Positions 27,268-38,195 of a stretch of 64,000 bases of DNA are shown piece after piece. Both the position numbers and the translations under genes were made by a program. This DNA comes from Lachancea kluyveri NRRL Y-12651 (taxonomy: Eukaryota; Ascomycota; Saccharomycetes; Saccharomycetales; Saccharomycetaceae): the NCBI GenBank assembly GCA_000149225.2, contig CM000687.1, forward strand, positions 887,468 to 951,467, written 5' to 3'. Positions within the stretch are counted from its first letter, which is position 1; the number at the start of each line of letters is the position of its first letter. Below the pieces are notes generated by a model. It saw only the letters and a program-made list of their open reading frames with translations, searched no databases and was not told the origin of the DNA.

Positions 27268-28935
27268 TTTGCTAGTGAGGTGTTCGAAAAGATGAAAGTA
27301 GATAGATAAGAAAGTCGAAATCTGAACACGGGCTCTTAAATATTTGAGAAAATTTGTGGACGCGACGTCAGAAGAAAAAAAAAAATGCAAAAAAAAGAAA
27401 AAAACTGAACGTTCTGATTGGTTGGAATTAAAGCAGAGCTCTGAGCAAGCAACCTAGAGTGGAGGGAGTCTGGTCGAGAACATTGACTTACAAGAAATAT
27501 TCTGAGGATAGGAACTACACGTTGGCCACTTTATAACTGGAGAAGAGGACGTAATGTGCAGTACAGGTTGCAATATAGCAGTCACCATACACGAACTGTA
27601 TGTTTACAAATGGATGCGATGGATTTTATCGCTTTAAAATATCAAAGAAAGTCATTTTATCTATTTGTGGTGTTCACGATTGCTGTGACTTAGACGCCAA
27701 TGCTATAGATTTAAGATGAGATAAATCTGTAGTACATAATTGGGATTCTGTCCATGCTCATTTTACAAAAAAAAAAAGTAGTAAAACGGGAAGATTAAGA
27801 CACTTTTTGTGTGTTCTATTCGGTTTGCCTAACCAAGGAACATTTGAGACAGCAAGAATATGCCCTTTCGAATAGTCCGGGGCATTTCGCAGCTTTTGCT
27901 TTTTGATATTTTGAATCTTGGTTTCCTACAGTGAGGCCCAGCTCCTGTTGCTCTTGTCATTGAACCCGTTCCCGATCTCCGTTAAATTTCACTTCGCGGC
28001 TTATACTGGTAGGTATGACGGAACCAGTTTATTATATCTGGTGCCAATATCCCGGTATTTCATCGCAGATCATACGAGGATACCTTATTCACCAGACACG
28101 TTGTAGAAGGGTTAGAGGCCTGGTGGTCTTCTTAGAACTTGAGTTTAGAGTAGATATTCAAGACCTCTTCATATCTAATGGCTGCAGCTGATTGGAGTTT
28201 ATAGAGCTCATATCAGATTTTGCTTTTTTAACGTTTGCAATATGCTTTAAATTCTTTTTTTTTTTTTTTTTTACACAGGTCGCAATATGTCGTGCTATCT
28301 CGACACCTTCAGTCAAAAGAAATACCATATTCTACATCGACCCTAAAATATTAGCTATCAAACGGTGACTTTTCAACGCCTCCAAATAGAGGGTCAACAA
28401 TTTCTCGCTATTCTTCTAATATTAAGTTATTTCGGCAACGATTAATAATCGAATTTTAATATCTTGGCGGTGAAAATTGCCAGTTAATCACTTCTTCCTC
28501 ATTCAGAACTTCATGTATTTGAAAACGGTTTTGATCCTTTGTGTGTGTCTATTTCAGATTCAGAAATGATTTTTGGCTAATCAAGTTTACCCTTTTCTGC
28601 GTTCCATACTAATAAAAATACGAAAGGAATAAAGCCAGCACAAGGAAAGAACCAGCAAGCAGACCCCTATACCCGATTACTCGACCAAGTTCTTTGTTGT
28701 ATTTACTGGAAAAATACAAGATTATAAACATTCAAAAGGAAGAGACGGTACTTGTCCATCAGAAAAATAACATTTCGAACTATCATTAGTTAATTTAAGA
28801 AATGATTTTTAAGACAAGACCTTGTGACCTCGAGCGTTATGTCAAAAAAAAAAAGGAAGAAGCATCGCAAACGCAGAGCGAAACAATCCTATGATCGAAA
28901 GTTGAGTACTGAACAGAGAAAGCTGAAAGACGTGG
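27268..28935. other. Long MIR1/ITT1 divergent intergenic region
   Basis: About 1.67 kb between two start codons with no supported gene. The MIR1-proximal part (27,268-27,480) contains A-rich tracts of promoter type. A T18 run lies at about 28,254-28,271, followed by ACACAG. I found no tRNA, no C/D box snoRNA and no recognisable LTR. Synteny with S. cerevisiae ends in this gap, because ITT1 belongs to chromosome XIII there, so it marks a rearrangement breakpoint. Confidence 0.45.
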
Positions 28936-30309
28936 ATGGTTGAGACTTCTGAAGAACACCTTAACGAGGATATCCAGATTTTAGAATGTATGTATCCTGA
29001 ACTGGATATTATAGAGGCAAACTCTGAGGTAGTTAGGGGAGAGCTGTCCTTTACCATTATATGTGCCAATGATGTTACAATTCTGTCTCCAGATAATAAT
29101 CTTACAGCTTTTAGAATGGACAAATTTCCTAAAAACAAAATGCGCTTTACAGTCGATCCGAGCAAGTATCCAGATCTTGTACGAGGTGTAAGATTGAACC
29201 TAGAATCCGAATGGATGGATTTGGACGACACTGATAAACTTGTCAAAGCTATTCACGAAGAGTTCGATTTACAATCAGACTCCTCTTTGGACACCTTTGA
29301 CAAGGATTTCCCAATCCTAATGATGGTGTTTGACTTTCTAATCAATCAATCATATCCGGTCATTTTCCCAGAGGATTCGTACAGTGCTAAGTCACACAGG
29401 CAGCTGGAGCTTTTTTCCATGTATTCGGAGAAAACTGCACAACAAGACTTTGCTTCCAAAAACTTTCATTGCTGCATATGCATAGAATTGAAAAAGGGAT
29501 CAGGAGTGGTTCAAATGCCATGTAGCAAGCACTATTTGTGCTGCGATTGCTTGAAATCATACTTTTCCGTGATGATTAAGGAAGGCAGTATAAACAACAT
29601 AAGGTGTCCTGAGTGTGATTATACAGAAATTGATCTCAACTCTTTCGGTACATATGAGGAGCTAAAGAGGGCGGTGTTTAGTCCTGTGATACCGTTCGAA
29701 TTTTTTAATGGTTTACTTCCCGAAGAATGTTGCCACAGATATAAAGAGTTGTTTTACGATAATGCTTTCAATAGGCTTTCTCGGCATAATCCCTACTCTT
29801 GTACAAAGTGTCCTCGTTGTGAAAAGTGGTGTTTAAAGGATGATTTAGACGATCAAATGGTGATATGTACTGAATGTGAATTCTGTTTTTGTTTTATTTG
29901 TTTACACTCGTGGCATGGAAACAACAACCTATGCGGTAACCGGCTGAAAATCGCAAGGGAATACGTTGAAGAATATGTTAATCAACTTACCTCAGATGAG
30001 AGAAAAAGAGAGCTTGAAACAAGATTTGGAAGACGGACTATAAAACTGGAAGCCGATTCCTTTTTGGCCGATATGCTACTAGATTTAGCAATCGAGGACA
30101 AAGATTCAAACTTACAAAAGTGTCCTGGTTGTAAAACGGTGATTCAAAGGAGTGAAGGTTGCAATAAGATGGTATGTACCATATGTGGGGTAAGGTTTTG
30201 TTACGTATGTGCAACCACCCTTGATCCAGAAGACCCTTACGAGCATTTTAGAGAACCATGTTCTCCGTGTTATGGTTTACTCTTTGAAGGCATGCCTGGC
30301 AATGAGTAA
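28936..30309 (+). CDS. ITT1: RBR-type RING protein Itt1
   Basis: A 457-residue RING-between-RING protein (S. cerevisiae Itt1 is 464). It starts with an RWD domain (MVETSEEHLNEDIQILECMYPEL, residues 1 to about 140). RING1 follows (FHCCICIELKKGSG, MPCSKHYLCCDCLKSYF, IRCPECDY), then the IBR domain (CPRCEKWCLKDD to FCFICLHSWHG). RING2 is LQKCPGCKTVIQRSEGCNKMVCTICGVRFCYVC, whose EGCNKMVC segment holds the conserved acceptor-type cysteine position of RBR E3 ligases. In S. cerevisiae Itt1 modulates translation termination by binding release factors eRF1 and eRF3. It is the last intact conserved chromosome-arm gene before the subtelomeric zone. Confidence 0.93.
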   Translation: MVETSEEHLNEDIQILECMYPELDIIEANSEVVRGELSFTIICANDVTILSPDNNLTAFRMDKFPKNKMRFTVDPSKYPDLVRGVRLNLESEWMDLDDTDKLVKAIHEEFDLQSDSSLDTFDKDFPILMMVFDFLINQSYPVIFPEDSYSAKSHRQLELFSMYSEKTAQQDFASKNFHCCICIELKKGSGVVQMPCSKHYLCCDCLKSYFSVMIKEGSINNIRCPECDYTEIDLNSFGTYEELKRAVFSPVIPFEFFNGLLPEECCHRYKELFYDNAFNRLSRHNPYSCTKCPRCEKWCLKDDLDDQMVICTECEFCFCFICLHSWHGNNNLCGNRLKIAREYVEEYVNQLTSDERKRELETRFGRRTIKLEADSFLADMLLDLAIEDKDSNLQKCPGCKTVIQRSEGCNKMVCTICGVRFCYVCATTLDPEDPYEHFREPCSPCYGLLFEGMPGNE

Positions 30310-33110
30310 TAGATGAGTAACAGGAAATTTGCTTGGTTTAGCGGCTAGTGGTAGTTTGAAATGGTTCGAACTTTACCAATAGTCTGACCCCATGGTTGCT
30401 ATTGCCCTGTATATAAAGCTCGTGCTGTGTGAAATCTTAACCCTGTAAATAATAGTACAAAAATTGGTCATTGTTGGAGTAAAATAATTGACCAACCACC
30501 TAAGCATAACCACCTTCATACAACCTCCTTTAAAATTGTTTAAGCAAAGGGCTATAAATGTCCTGTTTGCGGGAAGATCGTCCTCAACATCATTGTTATT
30601 TTTTTTTTTTAGAGAATTCCATCGGAAGCTTTCTGACTACACAAACTGTTAGGTTTTACCTGTCTAACAAATCTTCCATATCACTCTGTTTAAAGACTGA
30701 CCCGGCTTTTTTCTTTTCTCAAGTAAAATTATACATGAGTGCAATAATGGTGCTACCATGTATATTTTGAGCGTCTCCATAAATTGACGTATTATCCGCA
30801 CAAATTCATGACATTTCGCTAGATGGTAACTGCAGTACGAGTATGCCTGGCAGAATGGAACCCAGATAAAGATCAATAAAAAGAAAATAACTTTTGGCTT
30901 AGGACCTCGAAGTCAAGCTTTGGGAAATTAAAAGATATGAGGATTTCTGAACGCATCGCAAATTTATTAGCCTTAACAAAAAATAAGCTGTTGTATCTTA
31001 AAGACTATGGGTATACGTGCAACTAACCCAATGGTCAAGTATCGGGAACCACATAATTAGAGTAGATTGTTTTCTAGCAATAGGATTTTTACGAGCGGTG
31101 AAATGACTCCTTATGCGACAAAAGATTATGGTAAGATCTGGCAAAAGGAACAACCTCCTTTCAGTGCACACTTAAATGATATCCTTACATATCATTATTT
31201 GGAAAGAGATCCTGCTAATATTAGTACTATTATTACTCACAGAACTGGTTGCTGTAGTATTAAATCCCTGAATTTAGAAGACAAGTAATTATTACATACG
31301 GAGAATAATTTTCTTTGTAAAGCACTCTATTTTATTTCATTTGATGATTGCAAAAAAGAAAGCATGGAGATTACTCTACCGGGCTATGATTCTGGCAGGG
31401 ATCTTCACAGTGCTACGAATGAGTTTACTAGCAATTGGAAAATGTCTCTACTTAATTGTGTGTTCACTATTCTGTGTCATCTTTATGTTTCCTCTGAGAA
31501 TCTTTTGTCAAAGCATTCTTGAATGGCACTTTATTTTCTTGCTCTGATTTTGAAAGAAAAAAGAAAAAATGAACCAGTTTATGGATCTTTCAATAAGATA
31601 TGTTAAGATACTAGAACCCTATGTTGTAGTGGTAATCTAAAATAAAAGTAAAAAAATGAACTTCTGGCAACAAGTATTGAAAGACCTCGAGATTATATCA
31701 TGAATATAATAAATTGCGTGTTTTGCTCGACAATAAATAGTACTAAATTTTTTAAAAACATTTTGCCGGAACTGACTAAAAGAGAGTAAAGAAACTTTTA
31801 CTTAATAGCTCATATTACTAAAAAACTAACGAGATTTTTAACAGAAGGTTTGTGACCGGTGCTCGAGGCTCTTACCCCAGTTGAAGCTTGATACAAGCAT
31901 ATACTGATATCAAATGCATTTGACAAAGGAAAATAGCTCTAGGGGCTCAACGAATATCTATATATTAGCTAGTTGATATAAATAAGGATTCTAAAACTGT
32001 TAGAAATTACGAGTTTTATTAACAATAATACGACAGTGACACAAACAAGCTTCACTATTAACAAAAAAAAAAGTTTGTGGATGTCCCGTTTATAAACTCG
32101 GTTGCTTTTTAAGTAAACTTATTTCTTGCGTATTTAAGTTCCTAAAAGAGTTTTATAGAAAGATCTAGATGGTAGAACTGCATTTTTGAGATTGAGTTGT
32201 ATAGTCGTGGTTAATAGAAGAGCCGGTCCGTAATGTGACTCAAGAGGTTTAAAAGTATCTGGAAAGGGCAAGTATACGTGTTAATAATTAGTGTAAATTT
32301 ATTAGCAGAAATAAAAAAATATGCTCTTGGATTCACAAACAGTTGCGTTGCTTATTTGAAAGTACCAAGTGAGTCTTTTCACCTACCGCATTTACCAGTA
32401 ATTAAAAGGATACAATATCGATTTAAAAGGATAAATTTACTGTAGTGTTTTTGGTGAGTAACTTCAGACAGTGTTCTTTAGCATGTTCCATGCTGAAAAA
32501 TCTCTATCCTATTGTACTAAGTGAAAATGGTATTTTTTTAAGGCTGCAAAAAGTGCAACCAAGAAACATTGTTAAAATTTTAGGTTCTAGTCCTATATAC
32601 CTTCATGGTTAATATTGGGTGACGCGCAAATAAACTGGGCATCTACGAAAAATAATATCTGCATAAGCATAAAAATGGGTGTAGCACCCTGAACTTACCA
32701 CAATGTCCAGAAGTTTGAGTTTGGGATCAACACCTTAATACTCAAAGACCATATACTATTAGATTTTAACTTTGCACTGATTCAAAAACCTTAGAATGTA
32801 GATCATAGAGTAGTGGGGTCTAAATTGTAAGAAGCCGGGAAATTTATACAAATCAGTTGCCTGTCGAAACATCCGTGCATAACATGCTGCTCCAGTTTTC
32901 CATGGTGATTATAAAAGACCCTTCTAGTTAAATAAAGTCAGTCGTTTAAAAAAAGATGCCTCTGTATATTTCTAAGAAGATAAAGGTGTGCAGTAACTTT
33001 ATGATTCGCTTTTAGTGTATGCATTGTTTTCAATATTAATATATAAATGACAGTTGATTAAAACTTCTGAGTTAATAATGATAAATGGAAACCAAATAAA
33101 GTAGTTTAGT
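30310..33110. other. AT-rich gene desert
   Basis: About 2.8 kb of AT-rich sequence between ITT1 and the first decayed transporter. Several ORFs of 60-75 codons exist. That at about 31,067-31,288 starts with TTG, and that at 31,341-31,547 gives a hydrophobic peptide with no family I recognise. I see no tRNA, no complete LTR and no conserved domain. TTGTTGGAGTAAAATAATTG near 30,472 has the look of a Ty-type LTR start, but no matching end was found. The stretch may hold eroded gene or transposon remains. Confidence 0.4.
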
Positions 33111-34957
33111 ATGGGTAAAGACCCAATATCTTTGAAGTACTCGGACAAAGAAATAACTGCTTCCATAGATAGCAGGAGACAGCCTGGATTTGAAGTAGGA
33201 AGTTTAGCTGCTTTTGATAAGTTGAAAGTTGCGAAAACTTTAAAAATCAAAAAGATTGAAGTTTTAGCTGCGCAATATAATAAGTGGTACCACAAAGTAA
33301 TTTTGTTAACATATGCTTTTATATATGGCTACAGTTATGGCCTCGATTCAGTAATCCGCCCAATTTACACAAGCTATGCCACAAACTCTTATTCAGAACA
33401 CTCTTTACTATCCACTACTACAGTGATTAATGTTGTGGTCAGTGTAGGAGCCCAGGTTTTATCGGCCAGACTATCTGATGTGTTTGGTAGGCTGCCCGTG
33501 TTTATTGCAGTTGCTTTTTATGTGGCTGGTACCACTATTCAGTCTCAAGCCTACGATGTCCAAAGATATGCAGCAGGTGCTGTATTTTATAACGCAGGAA
33601 ATGTCAGCATTAATTTAATTCTGACTTTAATATTGTTCGACTGTTCATCCATGAAATGGAGGCTCTTTTGTCAATTTGTTCCAGTTTGGCCATATATTAT
33701 AAACACATGGGTTTCAGGTAATATAACTTCAAGGGCCAATCCGTTAGTTCATTGGTCTTGGGATATTGGTATGTGGGCGTTTATTTTTCCATTGTCTGCT
33801 ATTCCGATGCTTGCTTGCATGATACACATGAGAATGAAAGCTAAAAAAACCCCAGAATGGTAGGAAATATGTGAAAAAAAAATCCTTTTAACAAACACAC
33901 GGTATTTTCCAAACTTTAATCCAGTTGTTTTTACAGCTGGATATTGTTGGCGTAATTTTGCTAACTGCGTCATTGGGTTGTATTCTGGTAACTCACTTTG
34001 GCAAGTGGATTTGCCACAAAGTGGCACGAAGCTGGAATAATTGTTCCTTTAGTTTTAGGTGAAGTTTTATTACCAGTATTCGTGTATTGGGAGATTAGCT
34101 GGGCAAGGAAACCGCTAGCACCTCCAAAATTGTTGAAGGATCGTGGTATTTGGGCTGGTTTCTGTATTTCCAACGTGAAATATTTTATTTACTACATGGC
34201 TGCTGATTACATGTACACTGTAATGATTGTCGCGGTAAATGAATCCGTAAAATCTGTCAGTAGGATCTTGAGCATGCCTGCATTTGTTGCCACAGTAGTA
34301 TCGCCATTTTTTGCGTTGTTGATTACAAGATCGAGAAGGTTGAAACCTTGTATAATCTCCGGATGTGCTACTTGGGTGCTAGCCTTGGGCTTACTGTACC
34401 ATTATAGAGGTGGATCTGAATCTCATTCCGGCATAATTGCTGGTTTGTGTCTCCTAGGCTTTGGCAGTGTGTTGTTCACGTATCCTGTTACAGTCTCCAT
34501 GCAATCGGTTACAACACACAAAAATATGGCCATTGTTACCGCATTGAGCTATTCATTATTAGAGATTGGCGCTACTGTTGGTGCCCTTGTATCTGGCGCG
34601 GTTTGAATCCAAACATTATATAAGGATTCGGTGAAAAGGATGGAGAATCCATCACTTGCTCTGGCTGCCTATAGCTCTCCATACAAGTTTATCGTTGAAT
34701 TTGCCTGGGGGACTCCAGAAAGGGAGGCTATGGTGCAATCATAAAGGTATAATCAAACATTGGAAACATTGATTGGATTAGTCTTCAGAGCACCATTGTT
34801 ACTTTTAGCTTTTTTCTTAAGAGATCCAAAATTGACAGATAAAGTGGCAAGCGAAAAAATTGAGGAGGGTGTGTGTATCAATGACAAGGATGGTGATCCA
34901 CAAACTGAATGGATTTTGAGCAGGTTTAACTTTATTAGAGGTAAGAAAAATAACTAG
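33111..34957 (+). pseudogene. GEX/ARN-type MFS transporter pseudogene, copy 1 (AT-rich)
   Basis: The remains of a major-facilitator protein of the ARN siderophore / GEX glutathione-exchanger family, about 600 codons in intact members. The first 250 codons are intact from ATG 33111 (RPIYTSYATNSYSEHSLLSTT, SARLSDVFGRLPVF, AAGAVFYNAGNVSINL, PLVHWSWDIGMWAFIFPLSAIP). A one-base insertion at about 33,861 then creates a stop in what should be EWRSL. After further frame changes around 33,900-34,000 the protein resumes (IIVPLVLGEVLLPVFVYWE, PPKLLKDRGIWAGFC, GLLYHYRGGSESHSG, ATVGALVSGAV) and meets a TGA at 34,604 where relatives have Trp and a TAA at about 34,742 where relatives have Tyr. The C-terminus ends at 34957. 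Parts most resemble S. cerevisiae Gex1/Gex2 as I remember them. Confidence 0.9.
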
Positions 34958-35575
34958 ACTTTATTCTTATACAAAGATACTTTCATAATATCAGGCAGCG
35001 ATTTTATGTTGTCATCAGTGTTTTTAAGATTCAAGGAATACAAACTGTATTCTACCAAAATGCTTTGCTGAAGTAAAAAAATAGAAAAGTGACTTTGTTA
35101 CAGCGAGTTGACAACTAGTACTTATCGCTTTTACACCTGAACTTCCCCCAATATTCGGTTCAAGATTCATGAGATTTTGTTCTTTTATTCCAATGGCTTT
35201 TTCTTCAACTCCAGGATAAAAAATTCCACATATGCGGTATACTATGAAAGAATAGTGAAAAGAAAAAACTCACGCTAATAATAGACAAATTTAAAGGGGA
35301 GGAAGGCTTGATTTCAAAAGTTTGCAATGGAAACACACAGTCTTCCATAAATCAGGACATAATAATTTCTCGAGAAGAGGAAATGTAGTTGGAAGTTTGG
35401 CATGCTACATAGAACTAGAGCTAAAGGGTGATCAAAGTCTGCCGAAACGTACGCCTTCAAAAGCAGATGTGCTCAAGATTCTGTGGCCCTGCTACAAAAC
35501 CATGCTATGAACTTGACAGGCGCTTGGTTATCAATTATATCTCTATCCTCTCGTCCCGGACCGACAGACAGCTGC
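34958..35575. other. Intergenic region at the base-composition change
   Basis: About 620 bp downstream of the first transporter pseudogene and the FMO gene's 3' end. AT-rich sequence gives way to more GC-rich sequence at about 35.5 kb. A 62-codon ORF at 35,322-35,510 is not recognisable. Nothing else seen. Confidence 0.4.
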
Positions 35576-37189
35576 TCAAGTGGCGAGTTGGACTGTGTCG
35601 TTGACTGAAATCTCACCGTTTTTCAACTGGTAGAAAAGCCTTTCAGCTACGGCAAAAGAACGCTCTACTTCATCGAGGTGGGTTGTGTCGAAGATGTGGT
35701 CGGCGCTCCTTCCTTTGGGCAGGTAACCAGCTATCTTGCCAATATACTCTGAAAAGATTTCCGGCTTGTAGTAGTGGAAAAGCGCGTTCTTTCCCGTCTT
35801 TTGCAACCTAGCCTCTATCTGTTCGAGCTGTTTACTCTTTGGAGGCAGAACGGCGCTGCCCGACCACACACCCGCAATGGCGGAAGCGGTGGCCTCAAAA
35901 GATGGCCATTTGAAGGAGGTCAAGGTGACGCCGACAAATGCTAGCGATGGGTCTTTGACAGAAAAGGTATTTAGGTACAGGCCGTCCACCATGGAAGAGC
36001 CGTTTGGAGCAGCGCCTTCTTCACCAGAGGTGACAGAGACGCCAGTGTTTTCGCGGCTCAAAAAGGGGTAGTGCCAGTGGTAGCCGGTGGAGAAGATGAT
36101 GTAGTCCACGGAATCAACGGATGTTCCGTCCTCAAAGACCACCTTTCTGTTGTTATCCGGTTTCAGTTCCTTGACTCTCGGCTTGACCGTGATACCTTCA
36201 GAGGTGGCTGCCTTGGTCAGCCACTCAAAGATTTCCTGTTTGCCTGTAGATCTAGAAACAATAACCTCTTTGGCAATAGGAAAAGCGTACTGGAGGATAT
36301 CTACGCCACTCAGGCCGGTACCCACAAACAGACACTTTTTGTCTTGGAAGATTTGCGGGTCTCTGAAAGACTTGGAATGGAAAACACTGGAGCCGAACTG
36401 CGTGTTCCACGAGGACAGCCCTTTCAACCTCGGCACGTAGGGAACTGAGTAGTGGCCTGTGCTGACCACGACTGCATCAAACTCCTCGGTGTACCACCGT
36501 GTGCGGCCGCCTGCGGCTGACACTTGCGTGACAGTAATGGTCCACTTCGAGGCTTGGTGCGGTTTACTAATATCAACAATCTCGGAGTCCAAACGCACGT
36601 ATTTCTCCAGCTCGAACCGCTTCACAAAGTCCAAGAGTTCTTCCGTAATTTCCGAGTTTGTGACGAGAGGGTCAATATGGGTTTTGGCGGGCCTGCCAGT
36701 CTTGTCGTTGTAGGGAATGAAGGACGTTCTCAGGTACCTTCTGGGGACATTCGAGTAGAGATCTGGGTAAATCCCACTGTTGGACCAGCTGGGAATTTTT
36801 TGCGAGCCCCCAGTGTCGGTTAGAAGAGGATCTTCGAAAGTATGCTTGCCGTCTGCCAGATCTGCAGGCACAGTCGTTTTTGGCTTCAACGTAAACGGGT
36901 CGTCGTATTTCTCGGTATCAAACGCTTGCTGAGGTACAACGTCCGGCGTGTCGAAACTAGGCGACCATATGCCGCCAACCGTGGACTTTTGTTCAAAGGA
37001 AACAATTTTTGTAAAGGCAGGGTCAGCGTTATGTAGTTTTGAGGTGTCTAGCCCACCGTTTGCATTGTACGATATTGTGGTGGATCCGTCCTTTTTGGTG
37101 TGGAGCAATTCAAACAAGGTGGTTAGACCCGCTGCTCCGGAGCCGATTATTGCGATTGAGCGGATGCCGGCCTTGTTGTCTTGAGTCAT
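35576..37189 (-). CDS. Flavin-containing monooxygenase-like protein
   Basis: A 537-residue flavoprotein. The N-terminal Rossmann motif is IAIIGSGAAGLTTLFEL (GxGxxG at residues 16-21) for FAD. A second, NADPH-binding motif is CLFVGTGLSGVDI. Between them lies an FMO-identifying-like segment, FGSSVFHSKSF. VDYIIFSTGYHWHYPFL is the conserved ATG-containing segment of class B flavin monooxygenases. Members oxygenate soft nucleophiles (S, N, Se) using NADPH and O2. It is longer than S. cerevisiae Fmo1 (432 aa) and I do not think it is the orthologue; it resembles filamentous-fungal and other yeast thiol/amine monooxygenases. The frame is fully intact and GC-rich. It lies upstream of no other gene in an operon sense, but on the same strand as the FMN monooxygenase at 38196. 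The substrate is unknown. Confidence 0.85.
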   Translation of the reverse strand: MTQDNKAGIRSIAIIGSGAAGLTTLFELLHTKKDGSTTISYNANGGLDTSKLHNADPAFTKIVSFEQKSTVGGIWSPSFDTPDVVPQQAFDTEKYDDPFTLKPKTTVPADLADGKHTFEDPLLTDTGGSQKIPSWSNSGIYPDLYSNVPRRYLRTSFIPYNDKTGRPAKTHIDPLVTNSEITEELLDFVKRFELEKYVRLDSEIVDISKPHQASKWTITVTQVSAAGGRTRWYTEEFDAVVVSTGHYSVPYVPRLKGLSSWNTQFGSSVFHSKSFRDPQIFQDKKCLFVGTGLSGVDILQYAFPIAKEVIVSRSTGKQEIFEWLTKAATSEGITVKPRVKELKPDNNRKVVFEDGTSVDSVDYIIFSTGYHWHYPFLSRENTGVSVTSGEEGAAPNGSSMVDGLYLNTFSVKDPSLAFVGVTLTSFKWPSFEATASAIAGVWSGSAVLPPKSKQLEQIEARLQKTGKNALFHYYKPEIFSEYIGKIAGYLPKGRSADHIFDTTHLDEVERSFAVAERLFYQLKNGEISVNDTVQLAT

Positions 37190-38195
37190 GTGTGATTTAG
37201 GAGAGGTGAGGGTGGGAGTGCTTACTGGTTTTTTCCCTTTTCATTTCTTTTTTTTTTGTTTTGGTCTCACAAGTTACCAAGAGGTCCCTCCGATCGAGCT
37301 TTATATCAGGTGTTTCGAGACGCTCAGCCAAGGTACAGCAGGGCAGCAGCTGAAGGCAGCGGGTTTGAGCGTGGTAAATACCGAAAGGCCAAAGCGCTGT
37401 TGTACAGCATCAATCTGGTCTGATCCTGGGGAGGTTAAAGCTCGAGAGCATAATTCCAAGTCACTCTGTCTTTCGGTTAGGCGGGCTTCCGAGCCGTCGC
37501 GAAGTTTGAAGTCTTTTGTTTATGCGTCCCATTCTTTCGTACAGAGTGTTGGAGGCCGGCGTATGTTTTTCCGCACGAAGGAGAGGGGTGGAGCGGGAAA
37601 GTCATTCTCTGCCAAAGTGACGTGGATCACCGCACTTTTATGACAGAGGATGTCCGAGCTGGCTATTGCGTGGCCTAATCCCACAGAAGTGCCTCAACCA
37701 AGTGGATTTACACCGCTGTTGTTATTACCTAGTTCAATTGATTGCCATGAGTATGGAAAGGGTGTGAAAAAATAGGCCTTTGCGACTGGAATCCATGGTG
37801 CCGCAAGTGGTGCTGCAAATGGTGCTACTTCTCTTGTTATTCGCTTGTCTATGTGTAACACACAGTGTATTTTTTTTCAAGAGTTTTTGGATGTGAGTAG
37901 ACTAAAGCTTTTGAGATCTTGTCTTAAAGACCCGAATCTTTGTGAGCTTACATGTCGTTTTCATTGGGGTGCCTGTGACGCTTATACATGTGCACGTTCG
38001 TGCGTGAAGCCATGTTGCTCCAAGGTTTCTCTACCTGTATTGCGGGAATGCAATAAACCACAGACGTCTAGAATCGAAAAGGAAAAAAAAAAAACGAATT
38101 AAATAAAAATAAAAGTACTTGCATATCGTCTCAGTTTTAATTTTTTTTTTAAAGCTTGTTCTACTTTTACTTATCCAGCTATAAACTAAGTCTTT
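37190..38195. other. Intergenic region between two monooxygenase genes
   Basis: About 1 kb containing the FMO promoter and the 3' end of the FMN monooxygenase. A T-run (about 37,250) lies close to the FMO start. ORFs of up to 151 codons run antisense to FMO transcription but have no recognisable content. The interval near 37,925-38,035 gives short Cys-rich translations with no known family. Confidence 0.4.

Noticed and set aside
30470-30530. TGTTGGAGTAAAATAATTG as the start of a Ty-type solo LTR
   Set aside because: No matching LTR end or target-site duplication was seen; the likeness is limited to about ten bases.
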